This document shows, in pieces, positions 20,150-28,345 of a DNA stretch of 64,000 bases (within the stretch, counting starts at the first letter, position 1; every line of letters begins with the position of its first letter). The notes below the pieces were generated by a model that ran no database searches, was not told the DNA's origin, and was given only the letters and a program-made list of their open reading frames with translations. Source of the DNA: Cryomorphaceae bacterium (lineage in GTDB: Bacteria > Bacteroidota > Bacteroidia > Flavobacteriales_D > Sanyastnellaceae). The stretch lies in NCBI GenBank assembly GCA_016124575.1, contig WGNM01000008.1, positions 1 through 64,000 on the forward strand, read 5' to 3'. Position numbers and translations under genes: made by a program.

Positions 20150-20177
20150 CATTTCAACATTTCAGACACGCATCCTA

Positions 20178-22901
20178 ATGGATAAATTGTCATATCTCAG
20201 CAACGCTGATGTCGATGCCATCGACTCGCTTTATAAGCAATACCTTAAAGATCCAGAATCGGTAGATTTTGGTTGGAAAAAATTCTTTGAAGGTTTCGAT
20301 TTTGCCACCGCTAACTACAGCGAAACGGGCATTCCTGAAAACGTTAGCAAAGAATTTAAGGTGATAAGCCTTATTCAGAGTTACCGCACACGTGGACACT
20401 TGTTTACACTTACTAACCCTGTTAGAAAGCGCCGCCAATATACGCCTACGCTCGATATTGAGAATTTTGGTTTGTCGGATGCTGATCTCGAGACAGAGTT
20501 TCAGGCGGGAGACGAAATCGGTATTGGCAAAGCAATGCTGCGCTCGATCATCGAACACCTGAAAGAAACCTATTGCCAATCAATAGGTATCGAGTACATG
20601 TACATCCGCGAACCTGAGCGGGTAAACTGGATTCGCAACAAAATAGAACTTGCCAACCGTCCGCAGTTTTCGAAAGAATGCAAGCTGCAGGTTTTCAAGA
20701 AACTCAATCAGGCGACCACTTTCGAGCAGTTTTTGCAACGCAAATTCGTAGGAGCGAAGCGTTTCTCGGTTGAAGGAAATGAAAGCATCATTGCGGCACT
20801 CGATGATTTGGTAGAACAAGGCTCAAAACTGGGAGTGAAAGAATTTGTAGTGGGCATGGCTCACCGCGGACGATTGAACACCCTTGCACATATATTTGGT
20901 AAGCCTTATCAAGAGATCTTTGGTGAGTTCGAAGGGAAAGATTACGACGACGACGGTATCTTCGATGGAGATGTGAAGTACCACCTTGGCTATTCAACCG
21001 ATATTGTAACCGATGGAGGTCAGCATGTCCATCTCACACTCACTCCGAATCCATCTCACCTTGAGGCTGTTGACCCGGTTGTGGAAGGATTGACACGTTC
21101 TAAAATTGACCACTACCTGCATTCTGAAGATGCCATTGTGCCTATTTTGGTGCATGGAGATGCTGCAATAGCCGGACAGGGCATAGTATACGAATTGGTT
21201 CAAATGGCTCAGTTGGATGGTTACCGCACGGGTGGGACAATTCACCTTGTTGTCAATAACCAAATTGGGTTTACAACTGACTATCTAGACGGACGATCAT
21301 CGACCTATTGCACGGATGTCGCTAAAACAACCCTTTGTCCGGTATTTCACGTTAACGCCGACGACGTAGAAGCAGTTATTCAAACAGTACGCATCGCTCT
21401 TGAGTACCGTCAGCAGTTCCACCGCGATGTATTCATCGATTTGCTAGGGTATAGAAAATATGGTCACAACGAAGGCGATGAGCCGAAGTTTACACAACCG
21501 AAATTGTACAAAGCCATCGCGGCACACGACACCCCACGCGACATTTATCTCAACCAGCTCATCAGCGAAGGGATGATAACTGCTGAAGAGGGGGAGAAGG
21601 CACGAGTTGATCTAGAATCAATGCTGGATGTGTGTTTCGACGATTCGAAGCAGATATCAAAAGCGTATGTTAAGCACTTCCTAGAAGAAACGTGGAAAGG
21701 ATATCGCACCGCAGTGCCAGTAGACTTTGATCAGTCGCCTGATACAGGTTATGACAAGAAGAAGTTGATGGACATAGGGACAAAAATTGCTACGCTGCCG
21801 AAAGGGATGAAGTTTTTCAGAAAGTCGGAAAAACTCATGGAAGATCGTCTGAACATGCTGAAAAATGATCAGCTTGATTGGGCAATGGGTGAGTTGCTTG
21901 CCTATGGATCGTTGCTAATGGAAGGCCATCCTGTGCGGTTGTCAGGACAGGATGTCGAGCGAGGAACATTCTCACATCGTCATGCTGTGGTTGTTACCGA
22001 AGATACCGAAGAAGATTACACTCCATTGAATAACCTCAATGCGAAGCAATCGAAACTGAGTGTGTACAATTCTTTACTATCTGAATACGGAGTGCTTGGT
22101 TTTGATTACGGCTACTCATTCGGCTCGCCGCAAGGATTGACCATTTGGGAAGCTCAATTTGGAGATTTCTTCAATGGGGCTCAAATCATCATCGACCAAT
22201 TTATCAGCGCCGCTGAAGATAAGTGGCGTGCAATGAATGGCTTGGTGATGCTATTGCCTCACGGATACGAGGGCATGGGATCAGAGCACTCAAGCGGCCG
22301 CATGGAGAGATTTCTCCAGCTTTGCGCAGAAGAAAATATGCAAATTTGCAACTGCACCACGCCTGCCAACTACTTTCACCTGCTTCGCCGCCAATTGAAA
22401 CGCGATTTCAGAAAGCCGTTGGTGGTCTTTTCACCAAAGAAGCTACTTCGCTATCCTAAAGCGGTTAGCAGTTTGGGCGAGATGGCGAAAGGGCGATTCC
22501 AAGAAGTGATCGACGATGCGGGTGTGAACGCGAAGGATGTAGATACTGTTGTTTTCTGCTCTGGAAAAATCTTCTACGACATTCAAGAACAGAAAGAAGC
22601 ACTGGGCACTGGTGAAAATATCGCTGTAGTGCGCGTTGAGCAATTGTACCCACTTCCAAAAGTGCAGTTGGATGCTGTCGTCAAGAAGTACGGAGAAAAA
22701 TGTAAGTTTATCTGGGCACAAGAAGAGCCTGAAAACATGGGGGCATGGAGTTACATGTTGCGCATGTACCGCACCGTTCAGTTGGATGTCATTGCTAGAG
22801 CTGCTTCAGGTTCTCCTGCTGCAGGTTCTCCTCGCATTCACGAGCAACGTCAGCATAAACTGATGAGTAAAATATTTGATCACGCACGCGTAAAAGCGTA
22901 A
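20178..22901 (+). CDS. sucA: 2-oxoglutarate dehydrogenase E1 component
   Basis: This is the thiamine-diphosphate-dependent E1 of the TCA cycle, which decarboxylates 2-oxoglutarate and transfers succinyl to the lipoyl group of SucB. The 907-residue protein starts with the family N-terminal helix (SNADVDAIDSLYKQYLKDPESV). It has GMAHRGRLNTLAHIFGKP, HLTLTPNPSHLEAVDPVVEG, VHGDAAIAGQGIVYE, LLGYRKYGHNEGDEPKFTQP and the C-terminal transketolase part (LLPHGYEGMGSEHSSGRMER). Length is typical. sucB follows after 15 bp. Confidence 0.96.
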   Translation: MDKLSYLSNADVDAIDSLYKQYLKDPESVDFGWKKFFEGFDFATANYSETGIPENVSKEFKVISLIQSYRTRGHLFTLTNPVRKRRQYTPTLDIENFGLSDADLETEFQAGDEIGIGKAMLRSIIEHLKETYCQSIGIEYMYIREPERVNWIRNKIELANRPQFSKECKLQVFKKLNQATTFEQFLQRKFVGAKRFSVEGNESIIAALDDLVEQGSKLGVKEFVVGMAHRGRLNTLAHIFGKPYQEIFGEFEGKDYDDDGIFDGDVKYHLGYSTDIVTDGGQHVHLTLTPNPSHLEAVDPVVEGLTRSKIDHYLHSEDAIVPILVHGDAAIAGQGIVYELVQMAQLDGYRTGGTIHLVVNNQIGFTTDYLDGRSSTYCTDVAKTTLCPVFHVNADDVEAVIQTVRIALEYRQQFHRDVFIDLLGYRKYGHNEGDEPKFTQPKLYKAIAAHDTPRDIYLNQLISEGMITAEEGEKARVDLESMLDVCFDDSKQISKAYVKHFLEETWKGYRTAVPVDFDQSPDTGYDKKKLMDIGTKIATLPKGMKFFRKSEKLMEDRLNMLKNDQLDWAMGELLAYGSLLMEGHPVRLSGQDVERGTFSHRHAVVVTEDTEEDYTPLNNLNAKQSKLSVYNSLLSEYGVLGFDYGYSFGSPQGLTIWEAQFGDFFNGAQIIIDQFISAAEDKWRAMNGLVMLLPHGYEGMGSEHSSGRMERFLQLCAEENMQICNCTTPANYFHLLRRQLKRDFRKPLVVFSPKKLLRYPKAVSSLGEMAKGRFQEVIDDAGVNAKDVDTVVFCSGKIFYDIQEQKEALGTGENIAVVRVEQLYPLPKVQLDAVVKKYGEKCKFIWAQEEPENMGAWSYMLRMYRTVQLDVIARAASGSPAAGSPRIHEQRQHKLMSKIFDHARVKA

Positions 22902-22916
22902 GAAAATAAAGACGCA

Positions 22917-24170
22917 ATGCCAGTATTGGAAATGAAAGTCCCGAGTCCGGGTGAGTCAATCTCTGAAGTAGAAATCGCCGCTTGGTTGGTGAAAGATGGA
23001 GATTGGGTAGAAAAAGATCAAACCATAGCCGAAGTTGATTCCGACAAGGCTACGCTTGAGCTACCTGCTGAGTCTGCCGGCGTGATCACGCTGAAGGCTG
23101 CTGAAGGCGATGTGGTGGCTGTAGGTGGGGTTGTATGCCTCATCGACACCGATGCTGCCCGTCCGGCAAGTGCCGAGAAGCCAAAAGAAACTGCTGCTCC
23201 TGCTCCAGTTGCTGCGAAAGCAGAGGCTCCTGCGCCAAAAGCGCCAGTTGCGGAGAAGCCGAAAGATGCTTCGTATGCCAGCGGACATCCGTCACCAGCA
23301 GCCAGAAAGCTGATGGATGAGAATGGGTTGAAAGCTTCACAGGTTCCTGCCAACGGCAGGGATGGCCGCATCACCACGGGAGATGTTATGTCGGCATTGA
23401 GCACAGGATTTAGCGCTGCTGAACCTACTTGGGGAGGCACGCGCGACGAACGTCGTGAAAAAATGTCTTCGCTGCGCAGAAAAATCGCCGAACGCCTTGT
23501 CTCTGTAAAAAATGAAACGGCAATGTTAACAACCTTCAATGAGGTGAATATGCAGCCGATCATGGATATCCGTGCGAAGTACAAAGATGTTTTCAAAGAG
23601 AAGCACGGGGTGAACCTCGGCTTTATGTCGTTTTTCACCAAAGCTGTTACTACTGCTTTGAGCCTGTACCCATCGGTGAACGCACGCATTGAAGGCAATG
23701 AGATTGTGTTTCACGATTATGCAGATATAGGTATTGCAGTAAGTTCTCCAAAGGGACTTATGGTGCCGGTGGTGCGCAACGCAGAATCGATGAGTCTAGC
23801 GGGAATAGAAGAAGAGATCAAACGATTGGCCATCCGCGCTCGCGATGGGAAAATCACCATCGATGAAATGACTGGTGGTACCTTCACCATCACCAACGGT
23901 GGTGTTTTTGGCTCGATGTTGAGCACGCCAATCATCAACCCTCCACAAAGCGCCATTTTGGGTATGCACAACGTGGTAGAGAGGCCAGTAGCTGAAAACG
24001 GACAAGTTGTGATTCGTCCGGTGATGTACGTTGCCCTCAGCTACGACCACCGCATTATCGATGGAAAAGAAAGTGTGAGCTTCTTAGTGAAGGTGAAAGA
24101 GATGTTGGAGAACCCAGAAAAGATGTTGTTTGGGTCGAAAGACCCTGCCGAGGTTTTGCTGGGGTTGTGA
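22917..24170 (+). CDS. sucB: Dihydrolipoyllysine-residue succinyltransferase (E2 of 2-oxoglutarate dehydrogenase)
   Basis: This 417-residue E2 component has one lipoyl domain (residues 1-80, lipoyl-Lys in [10 protein letters not shown]), an Ala/Pro/Lys-rich linker (about 82-118), an E1/E3-binding domain ([12 protein letters not shown] through GRITTGDVM), and a C-terminal acyltransferase domain. The catalytic motif is [11 protein letters not shown]. The linker is unusually rich in APAPKA-type repeats, which is normal for flexible E2 linkers. It forms an operon with sucA; the E3 is probably lpdA at 13714. Confidence 0.96.
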   Translation: MPVLEMKVPSPGESISEVEIAAWLVKDGDWVEKDQTIAEVDSDKATLELPAESAGVITLKAAEGDVVAVGGVVCLIDTDAARPASAEKPKETAAPAPVAAKAEAPAPKAPVAEKPKDASYASGHPSPAARKLMDENGLKASQVPANGRDGRITTGDVMSALSTGFSAAEPTWGGTRDERREKMSSLRRKIAERLVSVKNETAMLTTFNEVNMQPIMDIRAKYKDVFKEKHGVNLGFMSFFTKAVTTALSLYPSVNARIEGNEIVFHDYADIGIAVSSPKGLMVPVVRNAESMSLAGIEEEIKRLAIRARDGKITIDEMTGGTFTITNGGVFGSMLSTPIINPPQSAILGMHNVVERPVAENGQVVIRPVMYVALSYDHRIIDGKESVSFLVKVKEMLENPEKMLFGSKDPAEVLLGL

Positions 24171-24238
24171 GCTAAATAAACAGCTCCATGGGTGACAGAT
24201 CTGTGCGAGCTGTGTAAGCAATCAAAAGAAATAATAGT

Positions 24239-24269
24239 AAAAACCGGAGTCTTGTACTCCGGTTTTTTT
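24239..24269 (+). terminator. Intrinsic terminator after sucB
   Basis: The stem AAAAACCGGAGT (24239-24250) pairs with ACTCCGGTTTTT (24256-24267) across a CTTGT loop, and the T-tract continues to 24269. The mirrored A-run makes it potentially bidirectional. Confidence 0.9.
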
Positions 24270-24296
24270 ATGTGCTTCGAGAAGTAAGTTTTTGCA

Positions 24297-24464
24297 ATGC
24301 TAAACGAGGTGTCGATAATTAAGTTGCTGAAAATCAAAAGCATGACCCTCGCGGGTCCCGCCCGCCCCCGCCCATCCAAACCGAGCGTAGCGAAGGTACA
24401 AAAGTCTGAAATGCTTGTCAATAGGCACTTTGCGGATGATAGCGAGAACTTTGTAGATGCATGA
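24297..24464 (+). CDS. Possible small ORF over a GC-rich island
   Basis: An ATG-started 55-codon frame (MLNEVSIIKLLKIKS, then a Pro/Arg-rich centre, ending NFVDA) occupies part of the 357-base gap between sucB and the moeZ-like gene. Its middle, around 24348-24380, is strikingly GC-rich compared with neighbours and contains a GACCC-TCGC-GGGTC hairpin. It follows the sucB terminator directly, and no promoter is evident. It may be a small protein, a dispersed repeat, or the relic of a mobile element. The remaining gap (24465-24527) shows nothing. Confidence 0.25.
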   Translation: MLNEVSIIKLLKIKSMTLAGPARPRPSKPSVAKVQKSEMLVNRHFADDSENFVDA

Positions 24465-24527
24465 TTTTGGAGGTTTTCGCGGAGATAAAACGAACCTGAT
24501 TTTCTTTGTCACGATCCTAAGCCACAA

Positions 24528-25697
24528 CTAGTACAATGCTACACTTTCGTCAATCTCCTTTGCCCATGCCAAAATTCCTCCCTTCAAATTGTACAAATTG
24601 TCGTACCCATATTTTTCTTCAAGCTCGCGAATGGCTTTCGCACTGCGAACGCCGCTGCGGCAATGGACAACCACTTTTCTATCTTTTTGGATTTTGTGTG
24701 CAAACTCCGATACCGATTTCAAAGGAATCAACTCGCCTTCGATTTGGGCTATGGCGAATTCGTAGGGTTCGCGGACGTCAATGAGTTGAAACGGTTCGCC
24801 ACTCTCTTTCAATTGAGCGAGGGTGTGGACGTCTATTTCTTTGATAGCCTTTTCTACTGTCGCTGCTGTGGTATCGATACCGCAAAACTGCACGTAGTCA
24901 ATCAACCCTGTTTGTGTTGGGTGCTCACCATTTAGTGGGTTCGACTTGTCTTTGTGGACTTTCAAGGTCCGTGTTTCAAACGATGCTGCATCAAACAAAA
25001 ACAACCTTCCGTTCAATGGCTCTCCAACTCCGCTAATTACTTTGATTACTTCGTTTGCCTGCAGTGATCCCAATATCCCGGGCAACACGCCAATCACACC
25101 GCCTTCGGCACAACTTGGCACCAATCCCGGTGGTGGCGGTGAAGGAAACAAATCTCTGTAGTTCGGCCCACGTGTGCCGTCAGCATTCAAATAGTTAAAC
25201 ACGGATGCCTGTCCCTCAAACCGATATATGGATGCATAAACATTCACTTTGTCGAGCAAAACACACGCGTCATTCACCAAATATCGGGTGGCAAAATTAT
25301 CGGTGCCGTCGGCAACCACATCATAATCTTTAATGATATCGAGGGCGTTGTCTGATGTCAACTTGATGTTATGCACGATCACGTCAATATACGGATTCAA
25401 GGCTTTTATGCGCTTCGCTGCCGACTCTGCTTTGGGCTGTCCGACATCGTCGATGGTGAACAAAACCTGGCGTTGTAAGTTCGAGTTGTCGACGGTGTCA
25501 AAATCTACTATGCCAATGGTGCCTACGCCGGCAGCCGCGAGGTACAGCAACACCGGACTACCCAGTCCGCCAGATCCGATCACCAAGACTTTGCTTTCCT
25601 TCAACCGTTTTTGTCCTTCAATATTGAATTCAGGAATGATGAGATGTCGGGAGTAACGCTCCAATTCTTCTCTACTAAATGTCGTTTGCGCCTTCAT
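24528..25697 (-). CDS. MoeZ-like adenylyltransferase/sulfurtransferase (ThiF/MoeB fold plus rhodanese)
   Basis: This 389-residue protein has an E1-like adenylating domain (residues about 10-250, VLVIGSGGLGSPVLLYLAAAGVG; catalytic-loop region PPPGLVPSCAEGGVIG) and a C-terminal rhodanese domain (about 290-389) with active-site Cys in VHCRSGVRSA. In Mycobacterium, MoeZ adenylates the C terminus of the sulfur carrier CysO and converts it to a thiocarboxylate; the same role is inferred here because cysO lies 5 bp upstream. I see no paired CxxC zinc motifs, consistent with the MoeZ type. The longest frame starts at a TTG (25706) overlapping the cysO stop; the ATG at 25697 is preferred. It is the last gene of the sulfur operon. 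Confidence 0.88.
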   Translation of the reverse strand: MKAQTTFSREELERYSRHLIIPEFNIEGQKRLKESKVLVIGSGGLGSPVLLYLAAAGVGTIGIVDFDTVDNSNLQRQVLFTIDDVGQPKAESAAKRIKALNPYIDVIVHNIKLTSDNALDIIKDYDVVADGTDNFATRYLVNDACVLLDKVNVYASIYRFEGQASVFNYLNADGTRGPNYRDLFPSPPPPGLVPSCAEGGVIGVLPGILGSLQANEVIKVISGVGEPLNGRLFLFDAASFETRTLKVHKDKSNPLNGEHPTQTGLIDYVQFCGIDTTAATVEKAIKEIDVHTLAQLKESGEPFQLIDVREPYEFAIAQIEGELIPLKSVSEFAHKIQKDRKVVVHCRSGVRSAKAIRELEEKYGYDNLYNLKGGILAWAKEIDESVALY

Positions 25698-25702
25698 GTC
25701 TA

Positions 25703-25981
25703 TCAAATTGATCCGCCCGCAATGGCCGGAATGATCGAAATTACTGTATTGCTTTCAACAGCAGTGTTCTCTTTTTCAAGCTGCTGAATATCTTCATCGC
25801 CGACGTATATTCTGACGAAAGATCGAATATCGCCTTTGTCGTCGAGAAGATGATGACGCAAGCCGTCGTGTTGTGAGATCAAATCTCCAATAACGTCTTT
25901 TACTGTCGATTTACTGCTTTCAAAATGTGCGCTATCATTGGTGAATTTGCGCAGAGGGGTGGGGATTATGAGCTTTGCCAT
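25703..25981 (-). CDS. CysO/ThiS/MoaD-family sulfur carrier protein with a C-terminal Ser-Ile extension
   Basis: This is a 92-residue ubiquitin-fold sulfur carrier. The region RSFVRIYVGDEDI and the end SIIPAIAGGSI closely resemble mycobacterial CysO, which ends directly in Gly-Gly. Here two residues, Ser-Ile, follow the Gly-Gly. For adenylation the carrier must end in Gly-Gly, so these residues are predicted to be removed, most simply by the JAMM peptidase encoded 20 bp upstream. A known parallel is QbsE/QbsD of Pseudomonas thioquinolobactin synthesis, where a JAMM enzyme trims a C-terminal dipeptide. The thiocarboxylate would then serve as sulfur donor to the CysM-like synthase. Confidence 0.88.
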   Translation of the reverse strand: MAKLIIPTPLRKFTNDSAHFESSKSTVKDVIGDLISQHDGLRHHLLDDKGDIRSFVRIYVGDEDIQQLEKENTAVESNTVISIIPAIAGGSI

Positions 25982-26001
25982 AACGATTTGGATTTTTAAA
26001 G

Positions 26002-26445
26002 TTAGATTCTTCTTATTTCTTGTGATGTGCCTGTCAGCACTGTTTCTCTTTCAAATTGGTGAGCATCGTTCAACTGCCATGAGTTAACGTCTACCACATA
26101 TTCTGCATTCACCGATAGTATGACGTAGCTAAACCAAGGCATGGCTGCAAGGCGGTCGTGCTCAGATGGGATGGCAGGGTGCAGTGGATGCGAGTGGTAT
26201 ATCCCCAGTAAGGTGAGGTCATGCTCCAATGCGTACCTCTCGGCTTTCATATAGTCGGTTGGTGATATTTGAAATCTCCGACGTTGATCGCCGTCTTTGC
26301 TGTTCTTTACTGGGGTAACATGCGTAACCACGCGTTCTTCGTTGCCGCTTCCAAAGAAGAAGCCGCAACATTCATTTGGGAAATCTTTCAATGCGTGATT
26401 CCGCATGATGAGTTCGTTCTTGGGGTCAATGATCAATGTAGACAT
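26002..26445 (-). CDS. JAMM/MPN metalloprotease (Mec-like)
   Basis: This is a 147-residue single-domain zinc protease. The JAMM signature is complete: Glu in PNECCGFFFG near residue 25 and the metal-binding HSHPLHPAIPSEHD near 84-97. In Mycobacterium, Mec hydrolyses the CysO-cysteine adduct to release cysteine. Here it may also remove the Ser-Ile tail of the neighbouring carrier. It sits between cysM (1-bp gap upstream) and cysO (20-bp gap downstream), which fixes the functional context. Length and motifs look normal for the family. Confidence 0.9.
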   Translation of the reverse strand: MSTLIIDPKNELIMRNHALKDFPNECCGFFFGSGNEERVVTHVTPVKNSKDGDQRRRFQISPTDYMKAERYALEHDLTLLGIYHSHPLHPAIPSEHDRLAAMPWFSYVILSVNAEYVVDVNSWQLNDAHQFERETVLTGTSQEIRRI

Positions 26446-26446
26446 G

Positions 26447-27382
26447 TTACAGGTTTAGGTGTTTAAGTACTTCGCTATATTTCGATGCGTCGTCGGCAAA
26501 AATGGTTACTATGGTGCCTTCTTCTATTTCGTTTGCCAACTTCAACGCCCCTGCGAGATTTGCTGCCGAAGAGGGCGATAGTAGCAGTTGTTCATGCACG
26601 GCTGCATCAACTATGGTTTGGTAGGCTTCTTCGGTTGTAACGGTGCGATTTTCATGCGCTACGCTGTCGTCGTAAATGCTTGGTACTTTGGCGGTGTCCA
26701 GATGTTTCCAGCCTTCCATGCCGTGCAATGCTGAATCTGGTTGCAAACTAATTAGCTGTATATCGGCATTCAATTCTCGCAATTTCCTGCCTGTGCCAGT
26801 AAAGGTTCCGGTGGTTCCCAAGCCCGATATGAAGTGGGTGACTTGCTGGTAGGTCTGTCGCCAAATCTCTTCAGCCGTGCCTTCGTAATGTGCTTTCCAA
26901 TTGGCATCGTTGGCATATTGGTCGGCGTAAAAATATTTGTCAGGATGTGCAATACTCAGTTCCTTTGCCATGGCTTGTGCTCCGTCGGTTGATTCAAACG
27001 GACTGGTGGGAATAACGTTGACGCCCAAATTTTTAAGTATCGTTTTGCGCTCTTTGCTGGCATTGTCGGGCAGACAAAGCGTAACAGGAATACCTGACAC
27101 AGCAGCAAACACGGCATATGCAATGCCTGTGTTGCCACTGCTTGCATCCAACAATCCGCGCTCTTGGGTAATTTCGCCATTGCGAATGGCATCGCGCATG
27201 ATGTTATAGGCTGGCCGTGCTTTCACCGAACCTCCCAGTTGCATCCATTCTAGCTTGGCATAAATAGCAACTTTCGGGTTCTTGTTGAGATTTCGGATTT
27301 TATACAAGGGTGTATTGCCTACGTAGTGCTCCAATTCTATGAAGCGCTGCTGCATGGTAGATGTTGGAATTGTCAGGTTCAT
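26447..27382 (-). CDS. cysM: CysM-like PLP-dependent cysteine synthase
   Basis: This is a fold-type II PLP enzyme of 311 residues. The PLP lysine lies in GGSVKARPAYNIM, the substrate loop is DASSGNTGIAYAV, the phosphate-binding loop is SGLGTTGTFTGTGR, and the end has LLSPSSAANLAGAL. Its place next to CysO, JAMM and MoeZ-like genes suggests it uses CysO-thiocarboxylate as sulfur donor (O-phosphoserine-type CysM), not free sulfide, but the acceptor substrate cannot be proved from sequence. It is preceded by the peroxiredoxin gene (48 bp) and followed by the JAMM gene (1 bp). Confidence 0.87.
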   Translation of the reverse strand: MNLTIPTSTMQQRFIELEHYVGNTPLYKIRNLNKNPKVAIYAKLEWMQLGGSVKARPAYNIMRDAIRNGEITQERGLLDASSGNTGIAYAVFAAVSGIPVTLCLPDNASKERKTILKNLGVNVIPTSPFESTDGAQAMAKELSIAHPDKYFYADQYANDANWKAHYEGTAEEIWRQTYQQVTHFISGLGTTGTFTGTGRKLRELNADIQLISLQPDSALHGMEGWKHLDTAKVPSIYDDSVAHENRTVTTEEAYQTIVDAAVHEQLLLSPSSAANLAGALKLANEIEEGTIVTIFADDASKYSEVLKHLNL

Positions 27383-27430
27383 GGTTCGCGGCTATGAATG
27401 TTTTGTTCTTTCCTGCGCACGGCAGGGATG

Positions 27431-28084
27431 TTAATTCAGGTCTTTCTTAAGCAAGTAGAAGTCGGTTTGTTCGTAGCCCTTTCCATCGTGCTGTCCTACT
27501 TCTGCAAGGGTCTTTGGCGGTGGCACAACTACTTTCTCTCCAGGCTCCCAGTTCACAGGTAAAGCAACGCTGTGCTTGTCTGATGTCTGCAACGCGGTCA
27601 ACAATCGTTTGATCTCTTCTACGTTTCGTCCAACGTTCAAAGGGTAGTAAATAATCGCACGCACTGTTCCTTTTGGGTCAATCACAAATACGGCCCGCAC
27701 TGCTGCTGTTGTGCTTTCTCCTGGATGAAGCAGTCCGTATTTCTGCGCAACGGCGGTATCTAAATCTGCAATGATTGGGAAATCAAGCAACACGCCTGTG
27801 TTTTGCTTCACGTTCTGCACCCAGGCGAGGTGAGCATGTATGCTGTCAATGCTTACGCCTATCAGTTTTGTATTCCTAGCGGCAAAGTATTCTTTGTTTT
27901 TGGCAAATTCCACGAGCTCTGTGGTGCATACAGGTGTGAAATCTGCAGGGTGAGCGAAGAATATCACCCAGCTGTCTTTGTTAAACTCACTAAACGTGAG
28001 CGGTCCGGTGGTTGTCGCTGCAACGAAGTCAGGCGCTTTATCGCCAATTCGAGGCAGACTGTTGGTGTTGGTTTGATCAGACAT
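27431..28084 (-). CDS. 1-Cys peroxiredoxin (Prx6-type)
   Basis: This 217-residue thiol peroxidase has the catalytic motif AHPADFTPVCTTELVEF (peroxidatic Cys near residue 53). That is its only cysteine, so it is a 1-Cys enzyme needing an external reductant. The long C-terminal extension (ALPVNWEPGEKVVVPPP and onwards) is typical of Prx6. It reduces peroxides in the cytoplasm. It is the first gene after the two poly-Cys leaders and lies 48 bp before cysM, so peroxide defence and protected cysteine synthesis are probably co-expressed. Only 26 bases separate its ATG from the second attenuator terminator. Confidence 0.92.
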   Translation of the reverse strand: MSDQTNTNSLPRIGDKAPDFVAATTTGPLTFSEFNKDSWVIFFAHPADFTPVCTTELVEFAKNKEYFAARNTKLIGVSIDSIHAHLAWVQNVKQNTGVLLDFPIIADLDTAVAQKYGLLHPGESTTAAVRAVFVIDPKGTVRAIIYYPLNVGRNVEEIKRLLTALQTSDKHSVALPVNWEPGEKVVVPPPKTLAEVGQHDGKGYEQTDFYLLKKDLN

Positions 28085-28110
28085 TTTATATGTGTATTAA
28101 AAATTGTTGC

Positions 28111-28152
28111 AAAAAAAAAAAGGGCCCTATCTCACGAGGAGAAGGACCCTTT
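28111..28152 (-). terminator. Attenuator terminator 2
   Basis: Read on the minus strand, AAAGGGTCC (28152-28144) pairs with GGGCCCTTT (28127-28119) with one G-U wobble, and an inner TCTC/GAGA stem extends it. A run of 11 Ts follows on the RNA-like strand (As at 28111-28121). It stands between leader 2 and the peroxiredoxin gene. The segment GTCCTTCTC (28147-28139) can instead pair with GAGAGGAC inside the leader ORF (28188-28181) with one bulged base, which would block the terminator. Confidence 0.88.
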
Positions 28153-28170
28153 AATTCCATTTTTCAGGCA

Positions 28171-28263
28171 TTAACAGACAGTCCTCTCTAGCGGAAGAGC
28201 ACAACAACAACAACAACATGCTGCATTGTGAAAAACTGTCTTGTTAGTAACCTGATGTGACAT
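28171..28263 (-). CDS. Poly-cysteine leader peptide 2
   Basis: This is a 30-residue ORF: ATG at 28263, then SHQVTNKTVFHNAA, six consecutive TGT Cys codons (28218-28201), then ALPLERTVC and TAA. A seventh Cys codon directly precedes the stop. It ends 19 bases before the terminator stem. The layout matches classical amino-acid attenuation. With scarce Cys-tRNA the ribosome would stall on the Cys run, freeing GAGAGGAC to pair with the terminator arm. With ample Cys-tRNA it would proceed and the terminator would form. It has no promoter of its own between the first terminator and its ATG. Confidence 0.85.
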   Translation of the reverse strand: MSHQVTNKTVFHNAACCCCCCALPLERTVC

Positions 28264-28281
28264 TAACCAAAATATTAAACC

Positions 28282-28315
28282 AAAAAAAACACCCTCCCGA
28301 ATTTCGGAAGGGTGT
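28282..28315 (-). terminator. Attenuator terminator 1
   Basis: A 13-bp stem with one wobble (minus-strand ACACCCTTCCGAA at 28315-28303, TTCGGGAGGGTGT at 28301-28289) is followed by eight Ts (As at 28282-28289). The 5' arm contains CTTCCGA (28310-28304), which is exactly complementary to TCGGAAG (28345-28339) just after the stop codon of leader 1. Confidence 0.9.
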
Positions 28316-28345
28316 GATATTTTATACATATACACGTTCTTCCGA

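Noticed and set aside
28201-28218. (ACA)6 triplet repeat resembling a microsatellite
   Set aside because: On the minus strand it is six in-frame TGT codons of a leader peptide placed correctly before a terminator, so a coding explanation is better than simple repeat slippage.
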